Positions 36,164 to 45,459 of a stretch of DNA of 56,225 bases are shown one piece after another (position 1 is the stretch's first letter; the number at the start of each line of letters is the position of its first letter). Origin of the DNA: an uncultured Caulobacter sp. Its GTDB lineage: Bacteria; Pseudomonadota; Alphaproteobacteria; Caulobacterales; Caulobacteraceae. The stretch spans positions 1-56,225 of the forward strand of contig CALKHU010000001.1 in NCBI GenBank assembly GCA_937991555.1. Reading direction: 5' to 3'. Position numbers and translations under genes: made by a program. The notes under the pieces were generated by a model. That model saw only the letters and a list, made by a program, of their open reading frames with translations. It was not told the DNA's origin and searched no databases.

Positions 36164-36666
36164 TGACCTACAATGTGCTGTTTCTCTGCACCGGAAACTC
36201 GGCGCGGTCGATCATCGCCGAAGCGCTGATGAACCGCCTTGGCGAAGGCCGGTTCCGGGCCTGGTCGGCAGGATCGTTCCCCAAGGGCGAGGTCAACCCC
36301 GGCGCGCTGCCGATCGTCCAGGCGCTGGGCTTCTCACCGACCGACTTCCGCTCCAAGTCCTGGGACGAGTTCGCCGGGCCGGACGCGCCGGCGCTCGATT
36401 TCGTCTTCACCGTCTGTGACAACGCGGCGGGCGAGGTCTGCCCGATCTGGCCGGGGCAGCCTGTGACCGCCCACTGGGGCGTGCCCGACCCGGCCGCCGT
36501 CGAGGGCGGCAAGGCCGAAGTCGCGGCGGCCTTCTCTGAAGCCGCACGACAGCTCCGCGCGCGGATCGAGCTGTTCCTGGCCCTGCCGATCGGCGCGATC
36601 GACCGTCTCTCCCTGCAGGCGCGCCTGCGGGAGATCGGCGACCTCGACGACACGGCGGCGCAGTGA
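36163..36666 (+). CDS. arsC: Arsenate reductase, low-molecular-weight phosphatase type
   Basis: The 167-residue protein reduces arsenate to arsenite. The P-loop is LFLCTGNSARS (C9, R15) and the redox relay cysteines are C85 and C93 in VCDNAAGEVC, followed by DPAA near the general-acid position. This is the LMW-PTP-like class. It is coupled to arsR by TGATG and to the aquaporin by a GTGA overlap, so product arsenite is made beside its exit channel. Confidence 0.93.
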   Translation: MTYNVLFLCTGNSARSIIAEALMNRLGEGRFRAWSAGSFPKGEVNPGALPIVQALGFSPTDFRSKSWDEFAGPDAPALDFVFTVCDNAAGEVCPIWPGQPVTAHWGVPDPAAVEGGKAEVAAAFSEAARQLRARIELFLALPIGAIDRLSLQARLREIGDLDDTAAQ

Positions 36667-37394
36667 CCGGTCCGGCTTCGGAGGCATCCCACGCCCAACC
36701 CGACGCCGCGCGGCGACTGGCGGCCGAGGCGCTGGGCACGGCGCTGCTGCTGGCGACGGTGGTCGGCTCCGGCGTCATGGGCGAGCGACTGGCGGGCGGC
36801 AATGTCGCCCTGGCCCTGCTCGGCAACACCCTGGCCACCGGCGCGGCCCTGGTGGTCCTGATCACGGTCTTCGGACCGGTGTCGGGCGCGCATTTCAATC
36901 CGGCGGTGACCCTGATCATGGCCCTGCGGCGGGAGCTCGGGGCGGGCATGGCGATCGCCTACGCGGCGGCGCAGACCTGCGGCGCCGTCCTCGGCGTCTG
37001 GGCGGCGCACGCGATGTTCGCCGAGCCCGTCCTGCAGGTCTCCGGCCACGCCCGGGATGGCGGGGCGCAGGTCTTCTCCGAAGCGGTCGCCACCTTCGGC
37101 CTGCTGCTGACCATCCTGGGGACGGCGCGGAGCCGGCCCGACTTCACGCCTGTCGCGGTGGGGCTCTACATCACCGCCGCCTACTGGTTCACCGCCTCGA
37201 CTTCGTTCGCCAACCCGGCGGTCACCGTCGCGCGGTCGCTGTCGGACACTTTCGCCGGCATCGCGCCGGCCAGCGCGCCGGGCTTCCTGCTGGGACAGCT
37301 GGCGGGCGCGCTGGCGGCCTGGGCGGCGGCGGGCTGGCTGTTCCGGCGGTCTCCCCGGGGCGCGGCCCATTGCGTTTCCGACGACGCCGGGTGA
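36663..37394 (+). CDS. aqpS: Aquaglyceroporin of the arsenic operon (AqpS type)
   Basis: A 243-residue MIP channel with six helices and both NPA boxes intact: HFNPAVT and FANPAVTVAR, the latter carrying the selectivity-filter Arg. In Sinorhizobium the ars operon uses AqpS in place of an Acr3 or ArsB pump: arsenite made by ArsC leaves down its gradient. The same order arsR-arsC-aqpS supports that role here. The GTG start overlaps the arsC stop by four bases. Confidence 0.9.
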   Translation: MTGPASEASHAQPDAARRLAAEALGTALLLATVVGSGVMGERLAGGNVALALLGNTLATGAALVVLITVFGPVSGAHFNPAVTLIMALRRELGAGMAIAYAAAQTCGAVLGVWAAHAMFAEPVLQVSGHARDGGAQVFSEAVATFGLLLTILGTARSRPDFTPVAVGLYITAAYWFTASTSFANPAVTVARSLSDTFAGIAPASAPGFLLGQLAGALAAWAAAGWLFRRSPRGAAHCVSDDAG

Positions 37395-37448
37395 GGCTCG
37401 CCGCCTGATTTGCGCGGCCGTGGCCGGCGCCTTGGGCTCGGTTGGACA

Positions 37449-38549
37449 TTGGCTTCCGGCAGCTTTCGTTTCGAGCGCTTCTCCCTGGACCCGCAGAATC
37501 GCCTGCTGCGTCGGGACGACACGCCGGCGCCGCTGAACGGCCGCTACCTCGACGCGCTCGTGCTGCTGGTGCGGGAGCGGGGCCGACTGGTGTCCAAGGA
37601 CCGCTTTCTCGAGGAGGTCTGGCGCGGCGTTCCGGTTACGGACGAAGCCCTGACCCAGTGCGTGCGCGCCCTGCGCCGGGAACTGGGCGATGACGCCGCG
37701 CGCCCCCGCTTCATCGAGACCGTTCCCAGGCACGGCTACCGCTTCATCGCCGAAGTGGAATGGATCGAGGACGAGGTCGACCTCGCCGATGGACCCCGGT
37801 CGGTCACTCGCGACGAGGCCGGCGCCTGGCGGCGCTTCTGGACCATCGGCGTCGCGGGCGCGCTGGGCGGCGGCGCTGCCGGCGTGATCGGCGGGCTGGT
37901 CTACGGGTTCGCGGCCGCGGCCAGCTCCGCCATGGGCGCGAGCTCCGTGCTCCTGGTGCTGCTCTGCGTGACCGCGGCGATGGCGCTGGTCGGCGGCGCC
38001 GGCGTCGCCATCGGGATCGCCGGGGCGGGCTTCGTCTCGAAGCGCGCCGGTCCCTGGACGGTTTTCGGCGGCGCGCTGGGCGGCATGGTCGTTGGCGCGG
38101 TGGTCAAGCTGATCGGACTGGATGCGTTCAACCTGCTGTTCGGCGCGGCCCCGACCGGGATCACCGGCGCCATGGAGGGCGCGCTGCTGGGTGGCGGCGT
38201 CGGCCTCGGGGCCTGGCTGGCCGAACGCCGCGCGGGGCCGCTTCGCCTGCGTCGCGGCGTGGCGCTGGCCGGGCTCGCCGGCGCGGCCTCGGGGCTGCTG
38301 GCGACGCTGCTGGGCGGTCGCCTGATGGCCGGCAGCCTGGACCTGCTGGCGCGGGCGTTTCCGCAGTCGCGGCTGCGGCTGGACCCCGTCGGCGGCCTCG
38401 CCGGCGAGGGGGGGCTGGGACCGGCCGCCCTCTACGCGACCAGCGCGCTGGAAGGCTTTCTGTTCGGCGCCTGCATCGTCGGGGCCATGCTGCTGGCGCG
38501 CCGGGGACGCCGCCCCCAGGGCCGATCGCCATCGCACGCCGGGCGATAG
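37449..38549 (+). CDS. Membrane-bound winged-helix regulator (OmpR/CadC-type DNA-binding domain plus multispan domain)
   Basis: The 366-residue protein has an N-terminal Trans_reg_C winged helix (FERFSLDPQNRLL, LLVRERGRLVSKDRFLEEVW, CVRALRRELGD, FIETVPRHGYRF; residues 5-100), a short linker, then about 230 residues of Gly/Ala-rich membrane helices (roughly seven). CadC-like proteins have a single helix and a periplasmic sensor; a multispan domain is unusual. The signal is unknown. The TTG start is uncertain because no ATG or GTG fits. It lies 54 bases after aqpS and may be co-transcribed with it. Confidence 0.8.
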   Translation: MASGSFRFERFSLDPQNRLLRRDDTPAPLNGRYLDALVLLVRERGRLVSKDRFLEEVWRGVPVTDEALTQCVRALRRELGDDAARPRFIETVPRHGYRFIAEVEWIEDEVDLADGPRSVTRDEAGAWRRFWTIGVAGALGGGAAGVIGGLVYGFAAAASSAMGASSVLLVLLCVTAAMALVGGAGVAIGIAGAGFVSKRAGPWTVFGGALGGMVVGAVVKLIGLDAFNLLFGAAPTGITGAMEGALLGGGVGLGAWLAERRAGPLRLRRGVALAGLAGAASGLLATLLGGRLMAGSLDLLARAFPQSRLRLDPVGGLAGEGGLGPAALYATSALEGFLFGACIVGAMLLARRGRRPQGRSPSHAGR

Positions 38550-38644
38550 CGGACGGAAATCGCAGCGCCCGCACGAACGACCGCCGTTCTTTCATCGAGT
38601 CTTAGGGAGGAGCGTCTAGGCTTCGCGAAAGATCGGGAAGCGCA

Positions 38645-40378
38645 ATGACCGCGACGGGGACGGGGGACAGGTTCGGACTGCTGGCGGCGGCCGCCGCGCG
38701 ACGGCGGCACCTGCCGACCCGGGTCGTCACCTGCCTGCTGATCGCCGCCGGCCTGCACTTCGTGATGGGCTGGTGGCCGATGTGGATGTGGGCGGCCGTC
38801 TATACCGCCGTGCAGTTGCTGGAGAGCTGGATCGCGCCGGGCCTGCTGCGCAAGCCGCCCGAGACGCCGGCGGCGGCGGCCAACGTCGCAGTGGTGATGT
38901 TCCTGCCCAGCGCCCTGGTGTTCGGCGCCCTCGGGGTGATCCTCTGGGGCAACGCGGGGGTCTATGGACCGGCGATGGGGGTGGCGGTGATCGCCGGGGC
39001 GATGACCAACCTGATCGCGCTGAGCCGGGGGTCGCGCGTCGCCTTCGCGGCGTCGGCGGTGCCCTACGGCCTCTATCTCGTGGCGATGCCGCTGATGGAC
39101 GTCGGCAAGGTGTCGAGCCCCCTGCTGACCATCATGATGGTCGCCACCGGCCTGATCATGCTGAACGTCATCGGCGCCTGGACGACCACGGAGGATGCGC
39201 GGCGCGCGGAGGATCGCGCCAAGGCGGAAGCCGACCGCCGCCGCAGCGAGGCGGAAGCCGCCATCGAGGCCAAGAGCGCCTATGTCGCCGCCATCAGCCA
39301 TGAACTGCGCACGCCGATCAGCGCCATCCTCGCCGGCGCTGCGGAGCTTGAACGCAACGGGTCCGGCAAGGCGCAGGCGCGGCTGATCGGCCACGCCGGC
39401 CAGATGATGCGGGCGCTGCTCGACGACCTGCTCGACCTTTCGAAGATCGAGGCCGGCCGTATGGAGGTCGAGCAGATCCCGTTCGACCTGCGCCGGGCGC
39501 TCAGCGACGCGGTCCGCATGTGGCGGCCGCAGGCGCGCGACAAGGGGTTGCGGCTGCGCGTCGAGGGCGCGCGACAGCTCCCCGGATGGGTGCTGGGCGA
39601 TCCGACGCGGATCAGCCAGGTGCTCAACAACCTGCTGTCCAATGCCATCAAGTTCACGACCGAGGGCTCGGTCACGGTCCGTGTCGTCGTCGAGCCGGTC
39701 GCGGGCGGCTCGGCGATCACCCTGGCGGTCGCCGACACCGGTCCGGGCATGACGCCGGAGAAGGTCGACCGCCTGTTCGCGCCCTTCGAGCAGCTCGAGG
39801 CCGGCGCGGCGCGCAAGCACGGCGGTTCGGGCCTCGGGCTGGCGATCAGCCGCGAGCTGGCGAGGCTGATGGGCGGCGACCTGACCGCCACAAGCGCCCC
39901 GGGCGAGGGCGCGGTGTTCACGCTGCAGCTGACCTTGCCGCCGGCCGAGGCCCCCGCCGCCGCCGGCGAGCCGGAGGCGCTGCAGGCGCGGGTGCTGGTG
40001 ATCGACGACCACATGGTCAATCGCCAGGCCATCGCCCTGGTGCTGGCTCCGGTCGGCATCGTTCCGGAGACGGCGGCCTCGGCCGAGGAGGGGCTCGAGC
40101 GCCTGGCCTGCGAGCCCTTCGACGTTGTGCTGATGGACGTCTACATGCCCGACATGGACGGCCGCGAGGCGACCCGCCTGCTGCGGTCGCGGCCGGGCCC
40201 CAACCAGGCGGTTCCGGTCATCGCCGTCACCGCTTCGGCTACCGAGCGGGACTGGCAGGCCTGCCGCGAGGCCGGCATGACGGGCCAGGTCGCCAAGCCG
40301 ATCGAGCCCGCGCAGCTGTATGCGGCGCTCGAGGAAGCGCTCGCCGGCGCGGCGACGCGGGCGACGGAAGCGGCGTAG
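38645..40378 (+). CDS. Hybrid sensor histidine kinase
   Basis: A 577-residue membrane kinase: about five to six helices in residues 25-185, a short coiled coil, HisKA with H219 in ISHELRTP, an HATPase_c domain (NLLSNAIKFT, ADTGPGM, KHGGSGLGLAIS), and a C-terminal receiver with phospho-acceptor D498 in LMDVYMPDMDG and conserved Lys in VAKPI. The sensor part has no periplasmic domain, so it likely senses within or near the membrane. No response regulator gene adjoins it. Confidence 0.93.
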   Translation: MTATGTGDRFGLLAAAAARRRHLPTRVVTCLLIAAGLHFVMGWWPMWMWAAVYTAVQLLESWIAPGLLRKPPETPAAAANVAVVMFLPSALVFGALGVILWGNAGVYGPAMGVAVIAGAMTNLIALSRGSRVAFAASAVPYGLYLVAMPLMDVGKVSSPLLTIMMVATGLIMLNVIGAWTTTEDARRAEDRAKAEADRRRSEAEAAIEAKSAYVAAISHELRTPISAILAGAAELERNGSGKAQARLIGHAGQMMRALLDDLLDLSKIEAGRMEVEQIPFDLRRALSDAVRMWRPQARDKGLRLRVEGARQLPGWVLGDPTRISQVLNNLLSNAIKFTTEGSVTVRVVVEPVAGGSAITLAVADTGPGMTPEKVDRLFAPFEQLEAGAARKHGGSGLGLAISRELARLMGGDLTATSAPGEGAVFTLQLTLPPAEAPAAAGEPEALQARVLVIDDHMVNRQAIALVLAPVGIVPETAASAEEGLERLACEPFDVVLMDVYMPDMDGREATRLLRSRPGPNQAVPVIAVTASATERDWQACREAGMTGQVAKPIEPAQLYAALEEALAGAATRATEAA

Positions 40379-40385
40379 GGTCCGG

Positions 40386-40814
40386 TTACCGCCTGTCGAC
40401 GGTAGCCGTCCCCAGCAGCGTCTTCAGCCTCGCCTCAATCGCCGTGTCGTCCTTCAGCTCGCACTCCCAGATCGTCTCGACACGCCAGCCCTGCTCGCGG
40501 AGGGCCGAGGTCGAGGCCTTGTCGCGGGCGCTGTTGCGGCCGACCTTGGCCAGCCAGTAGTCGCGGTTCTGCCTGGGCACGCGCGAACCCCGGGCGCAGT
40601 CGTGGCCGTGCCAGAAGCAGCCGTGCACGAACAGAGCCAGCCGCCGGCCGGGCATGACGATGTCCGGATTTCCGGGCAGGTCCTTGCGGTGCAGGCGATA
40701 GCGGGCGCCCAGCTTCGTCAGCAGGCGGCGGACGGTCTTCTCCGGCCCCGTGTCGCGCCCCTTCACCCGACGCATGACGGCGGAGCGCTTCTCGGGAGTG
40801 AAGACGTCGGTCAC
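40386..40814 (-). CDS. vsr: Very short patch repair endonuclease
   Basis: The 142-residue protein is Vsr, which nicks DNA 5' to T:G mismatches made by deamination of 5-methylcytosine. The catalytic residues line up with E. coli Vsr: D51 (GNPDIVMPG), H64 and H69 (FVHGCFWHGH), plus the zinc-ligand cysteines C66 and C73. It is on the same strand as a dcm-type methylase, with cysK between them, which explains its presence. Confidence 0.93.
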   Translation of the reverse strand: MTDVFTPEKRSAVMRRVKGRDTGPEKTVRRLLTKLGARYRLHRKDLPGNPDIVMPGRRLALFVHGCFWHGHDCARGSRVPRQNRDYWLAKVGRNSARDKASTSALREQGWRVETIWECELKDDTAIEARLKTLLGTATVDRR

Positions 40815-40870
40815 GGGCGCGGCCTCGTTCCGCTCATCCCTGCAGAGGCGAGGATGAGCGACGCTGGGAG

Positions 40871-41845
<975 letters not shown>

Positions 41846-41910
41846 GGGGGTCTCCGGGGGGCCGAACTCTTTGGCCGCGACCCTAGGCCCGCCGGCCAGG
41901 GTTGTCAGTG

Positions 41911-43020
41911 CTATTCGGCTGCGAGCGGTTTCACGGAATCTCGAAGCAGCGGCTCCAGGAGATGCGCCGCCAGCCAGCGCACGACCGGGACCGCGACCCC
42001 GTCGCCGAGCACGTGGAAGGCGTTCGTCGATCCCTCCGGCAGCCGATAGCGCTCGGGGAGCCCCATCAGCCGCGCGCCCTCGCGGGGGGTGAGCAGGCGC
42101 GAGCGGACAGTCCCGCCCTCGGCCACCACGATCTGTTGCCGCGAGGAGCCGCCGCGCGCGGTGCGCAGGCAGCCGGCGAGGCCGTCGGTGCGGATCTCGG
42201 CCTTCGGGACGCCGCCACGGGTGCGGCGGTAGACGGCGCCGACCGTGCGGCCGGAAGCTTCCAGCCGGGCGCGGTGGAGGGGCGTCATCTGCGACAGCAG
42301 CCGCTCGGTCCGGGCGGCCGGGTGCCAGACGACGGCCGTGTCATCCTCCAGCATGGCCGACAGGTCGGTGTTGCGGGCGGGCGGCGTCGGCAGGTCCCAC
42401 CAGATCCAGGCCTCCTGCAACGCCTTCGGCAGCCGGCCCCAGGCATCCTCGACGGCGCGGCTGTGGAAGGCGCAGCGGCCGGCAAAGGCGCCCGGGTCGT
42501 CACGCGTGGCGATCATGAAGACGCGGGGGCGGCTCTGCGGCGTGAAGCGGGCGGCGTCGATCTCCAGCGCGCCGAAGCGGTAGCCCTGTCCGGCGAGGGC
42601 GGCGCAGAGGGCCTCGAAGTCCTTGCCGCCGTGCGAGGTGAGCAGGCCGACGACGTTCTCGATGACGATGGCGCGCGGGGCGCGGCCTTCGGCGTTCAGG
42701 GCCTCGACCAGCCGCCAGAAGCCGAAGAAGGCGCCGGAGCGCCCGCCCGCCAGCCCTGCCCGGCTGCCGGCGAGGCTGAAGTCCTGGCAGGGGCTGGAGG
42801 CCCAGGCGAGGTCGGCGCGGCCGGGCAGGTCGGCGGGCCGCACCTGCCAGACGTCGCCCTCATGGAAAGGCTCGCCGGGATGATTGGCGCGCCAGGTGGC
42901 GGCCTTCACCGGGTCGAAGTCGTTGGCGAACAGGCCGTCCCAGCCGTCGCCGAGCCCGAGCCGGGCCATGCCGCCCCCGGCGAAGAATTCATAGACTCCG
43001 AGAGGGGCGTTCCGACTCAT
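41911..43020 (-). CDS. DNA (cytosine-5) methyltransferase
   Basis: A 369-residue C5 methylase with motif I YEFFAGGGMARLGL, catalytic Cys78 in SSPCQDFSLAG, motif VI IENVVG, motif VIII FTPQSRPRVF, and C-terminal motifs IX/X (RLMGLPE, GDGVAVPVVRWLA). The target recognition domain is residues 190-300; its site cannot be read from sequence. No restriction endonuclease is next to it, so it may be a solitary methylase, with Vsr guarding against its mutagenic products. The long in-frame upstream extension is not family-like. Confidence 0.92.
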   Translation of the reverse strand: MSRNAPLGVYEFFAGGGMARLGLGDGWDGLFANDFDPVKAATWRANHPGEPFHEGDVWQVRPADLPGRADLAWASSPCQDFSLAGSRAGLAGGRSGAFFGFWRLVEALNAEGRAPRAIVIENVVGLLTSHGGKDFEALCAALAGQGYRFGALEIDAARFTPQSRPRVFMIATRDDPGAFAGRCAFHSRAVEDAWGRLPKALQEAWIWWDLPTPPARNTDLSAMLEDDTAVVWHPAARTERLLSQMTPLHRARLEASGRTVGAVYRRTRGGVPKAEIRTDGLAGCLRTARGGSSRQQIVVAEGGTVRSRLLTPREGARLMGLPERYRLPEGSTNAFHVLGDGVAVPVVRWLAAHLLEPLLRDSVKPLAAE

Positions 43021-43066
43021 CGGGGAACGAGTGTAGCCTGCTTCGACCGTTCGAGGAGACGCCGTC

Positions 43067-43546
43067 ATGCGCCGCATCGCCGCCCTGTCCGTGCTCGCCG
43101 CATCCGCCCTGGCACTGGCCGCCTGCGACAGGCCTGCCGAAGAGGCCCCCGGCGGCATGGACGCCCCGCCGCCCGCCGACGCGCCGGCTGCGGCGCCGGC
43201 CGCCGATCCGGCCGCGCCGTTCCGGGTCGACTTCAGCGCCAGCGGCACCGAGCCGTTCTGGCGGGTCGACATCAAGGGAACCGACATCACCCTGTCGGGG
43301 CCGGTCACCGAGACGATCCCCGCGCCGCACGTCGCCGCCAACGCCGGGCTCGCGGCGACCGGGGACGCCGCCACCTGGACGGCGCAGGCCGGGACGACGC
43401 CGGTCGTGGTCAAGATGACGAAGGGCGACTGCTCGGACGGCATGAGCGACCTGACCTATCCCTACAGCGCCGAGGTCTCATGGGGCGGCCAGACCCTCAA
43501 GGGCTGCGGCTTCCCCACGGCGGAACAGCCGCGGGAAGGGCAGTAG
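43067..43546 (+). CDS. COG3650-like lipoprotein
   Basis: A 159-residue exported protein with a lipobox LALAACD (lipid-modified Cys20) and a Pro/Ala-rich linker (residues 25-50). The C-terminal domain begins FSASGTEPFWRVDI, the start typical of small lipoproteins of the COG3650 group, and ends with DCSDGMSDLTYPY and a second Cys in KGCGFP. Outer-membrane anchoring is likely. Role unknown. Confidence 0.85.
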   Translation: MRRIAALSVLAASALALAACDRPAEEAPGGMDAPPPADAPAAAPAADPAAPFRVDFSASGTEPFWRVDIKGTDITLSGPVTETIPAPHVAANAGLAATGDAATWTAQAGTTPVVVKMTKGDCSDGMSDLTYPYSAEVSWGGQTLKGCGFPTAEQPREGQ

Positions 43547-43560
43547 ACTGTCCTGCTTCC

Positions 43561-43763
43561 GTCATGGCCGACGTGTTCGGGCCACCCACGCGTAGTCATT
43601 GGGAAGGCCCTGCGTGCTTCGACACGCGCCTGCGGCGCTGCTCAGCATGACGTGGATGGGAAGCCTTCTGAGGACGTCATCCTGAGCAGCCGCGAAGCGG
43701 CGTGTCGAACGACGCACGACCAAGGCGGTGGTCATGGGTAGCCCGAACAGGTCTGGCCATGAC
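43561..43763. repeat. 203-bp imperfect inverted-repeat element
   Basis: Two arms of about 90 bases face each other around a 20-base centre (43654-43673). Matching blocks include gtcatggcc / ggccatgac at the outer ends, gttcgggc / gcccgaac, cttcgacacgc / gcgtgtcgaa, gctgctcag / ctgagcagc and atgacgt / acgtcat. It contains no gene and fills the gap after the lipoprotein gene. The inner blocks resemble interspersed palindromes common between genes in Caulobacterales. It may be a miniature mobile element or two head-to-head repeats. Confidence 0.7.
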
Positions 43764-43797
43764 TGAGTTTGGAGCGTGGCGCCGGGGAGCCGGGGCT

Positions 43798-43932
43798 CTA
43801 TCCCTGACCGACCGCGACGGTCTCGATCTGGGAGGTGCGGGCCTCGGAGCGTCCCTTGCCGGGCACGGGCAGCAGCATCGCGATGGCGACGGCGACGACG
43901 GCGGCAATGATGAAGGCGACCCGGACGCCCAT
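43798..43932 (-). CDS. Small membrane peptide, 44 residues
   Basis: Reading starts MGVRVAFIIAAVVAVAIAML, a strong membrane helix of about 18 residues, then PVPGKGRSEARTSQIETVAV, a polar tail. GGGAG precedes the ATG at good spacing. It ends 35 bases from the inverted-repeat element. I do not recognise it. A TTAG-N7-TTAA motif lies 47 bases upstream. The coding call rests on length, helix and ribosome-binding site only. Confidence 0.55.
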   Translation of the reverse strand: MGVRVAFIIAAVVAVAIAMLLPVPGKGRSEARTSQIETVAVGQG

Positions 43933-43978
43933 GGGTATCTCCCGTTCCCGGCGACGTCCTGATGACGCGCCCGAGAGA

Positions 43979-43993
43979 TTAACGGCTCCCTAA
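43979..43993 (-). promoter_or_regulatory. CtrA-like TTAG-N7-TTAA site
   Basis: On the minus strand the bases read TTAG-ggagccg-TTAA, one mismatch from the CtrA full site TTAA-N7-TTAA of Caulobacterales. It lies upstream of the 44-residue peptide gene. Such sites occur by chance, so this is a suggestion. Confidence 0.3.
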
Positions 43994-44016
43994 GGCGGAG
44001 GTTGCGCGCAAAGCAA

Positions 44017-44047
44017 AGGCAGGACGGGCGGCCAGCCCGTCCTGCCT
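44017..44047 (-). terminator. Terminator of the second thiolase gene
   Basis: aggcaggacgggc and gcccgtcctgcct form a perfect 13-pair stem with a five-base loop, 31 bases after the thiolase stop on the minus strand and followed there by TTGCTTTG. Confidence 0.75.
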
Positions 44048-44078
44048 CGCGAAGATCAGTGCAGGGACTGCCTGAGAT

Positions 44079-45251
44079 CTAGCTGTAGATCTCGAACAGA
44101 CCGGCGCCGCCTTGCCCGCCGCCGATGCACATGGTGACCACGCCCCACTTGGCCTTGCGGCGACGGCCTTCCTGCAGCAGGTGGCCGGTGCAGCGGGCGC
44201 CGGTCATGCCGAACGGGTGGCCGATCGAGATCGAACCGCCGTTGACATTGTACTTGGCCGGGTCGATGCCGAGCTTGTCGCGGCTGTAGAGGCACTGCGA
44301 GGCGAAGGCCTCGTTCAGCTCCCACAGGTCGATGTCGTCGACCTTCAGGCCCTGGCGCTCGAGCAGGCGGGGCACGGCGAAGACCGGGCCGATGCCCATC
44401 TCGTCGGGCTCGCAGCCGGCGACGGCCCACGACACGAAGCGGCCGAGAGGCTCGAGGCCGCGGCGCTCGGCTTCCTTGGCTTCCATGACCACCACGGCGG
44501 CGGCGCCGTCCGACAGCTGGCTGGCGTTGCCGGCGGTGATGAAGTTGCCCTCGCCCTTCACCGGCTGGAGCTTCGAGAGGCCCTCGAGGGTGGTGTCCGG
44601 ACGGTTGCACTCGTCCTTGTCGACCACGTAGTCGACCATGGACTCTTCCTTGGTCTCCTTGTTGACGACCTTCATCTTGGTCTTCATCGGGACGATTTCG
44701 TCCGCGTACAGGCCGGCGGCCTGGGCCGCGGCCGTGCGGCGCTGCGATTCCAGGGAGTATTCGTCCTGGTACTCGCGGCTGATGTTGTAGCGCTTGGCCA
44801 CGATGTCGGCGGTGTCGATCATAGCCATGAAGATGGCCGGGGCGATGTTGAGCAGTTCCGGATCGACCGTGCCGGCCATGCCGCCGCCGCCGGGGATCGA
44901 GATGCTCTCGACGCCGCCCGCCACCACGCAGTCGGCGCCGTCGGCGCGCACGTAGTTGGCGGCCATGGCGATCGCCTGCAGGCCCGAGGAGCAGAAACGG
45001 TTGATGGTCACGCCGCCGGTGGTGACCGGAAGGCCGCCGAGCAGGGCGGCCAGGCGGCCGATGTTGGCGGCGCCGTGCGCGTTGTTGCCGAGGAAGCAGT
45101 CCTCGATGTCCTTCGGGTCGACGCCCGACTTGGCCACCGCGTGCTTGATGGCGTGCGCGGCCATCGACATCGGCGGCGTGGCGTTGAACCCGCCGCGACC
45201 CGCCTTCGCGAGGCCGGTGCGGGCGTAGGAAACGATGACGGCTTCACGCAT
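44079..45251 (-). CDS. Acetyl-CoA C-acyltransferase (second thiolase)
   Basis: The 390-residue thiolase has Cys87 in NRFCSSGLQA, NEAFASQ, the GGSISIGHPFGMTGA His loop, and CIGGGQGGAG with the second Cys. The GHPFGMTG spelling differs from the FadA-type copy in this window, placing it in another thiolase subgroup. It is monocistronic, ending at a strong hairpin, and its upstream DNA shares a 14-bp motif with that of the acyl-CoA dehydrogenase near 53 kb. Confidence 0.94.
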   Translation of the reverse strand: MREAVIVSYARTGLAKAGRGGFNATPPMSMAAHAIKHAVAKSGVDPKDIEDCFLGNNAHGAANIGRLAALLGGLPVTTGGVTINRFCSSGLQAIAMAANYVRADGADCVVAGGVESISIPGGGGMAGTVDPELLNIAPAIFMAMIDTADIVAKRYNISREYQDEYSLESQRRTAAAQAAGLYADEIVPMKTKMKVVNKETKEESMVDYVVDKDECNRPDTTLEGLSKLQPVKGEGNFITAGNASQLSDGAAAVVVMEAKEAERRGLEPLGRFVSWAVAGCEPDEMGIGPVFAVPRLLERQGLKVDDIDLWELNEAFASQCLYSRDKLGIDPAKYNVNGGSISIGHPFGMTGARCTGHLLQEGRRRKAKWGVVTMCIGGGQGGAGLFEIYS

Positions 45252-45337
45252 GGCGTTTTCTTCCCCTTGGGTGTCTCAAACACTCGTTCGAATGCTGCGG
45301 CGCACCGTAGGCGAACGCTGCGGAAAGAAAAAGATCA

Positions 45338-45351
45338 CGCGCGCGTAAACC
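45338..45351. promoter_or_regulatory. Shared 14-bp motif upstream of the second thiolase gene
   Basis: cgcgcgcgtaaacc lies 87 bases upstream of the thiolase start and is the exact reverse complement of 53016-53029 upstream of an acyl-CoA dehydrogenase gene. With its flank it forms a near-palindrome, tcacgcgcgcgtaa, as expected of a TetR-type operator. Function is inferred. Confidence 0.4.
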
Positions 45352-45459
45352 TGATTCGAGCCGCGCTCGGTCCTGCTGAACGGGGCGCGTGCGGCGGCCG
45401 CCGCTTGCCAAGCCCGCCGCGCGCTGGCTTGCTGGCGGCGCAACCGTTCGGGACCTTGC

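Noticed and set aside
43561..43763. Insertion sequence
   Set aside because: No transposase frame and only about 200 bases long; reported as an inverted-repeat element instead.
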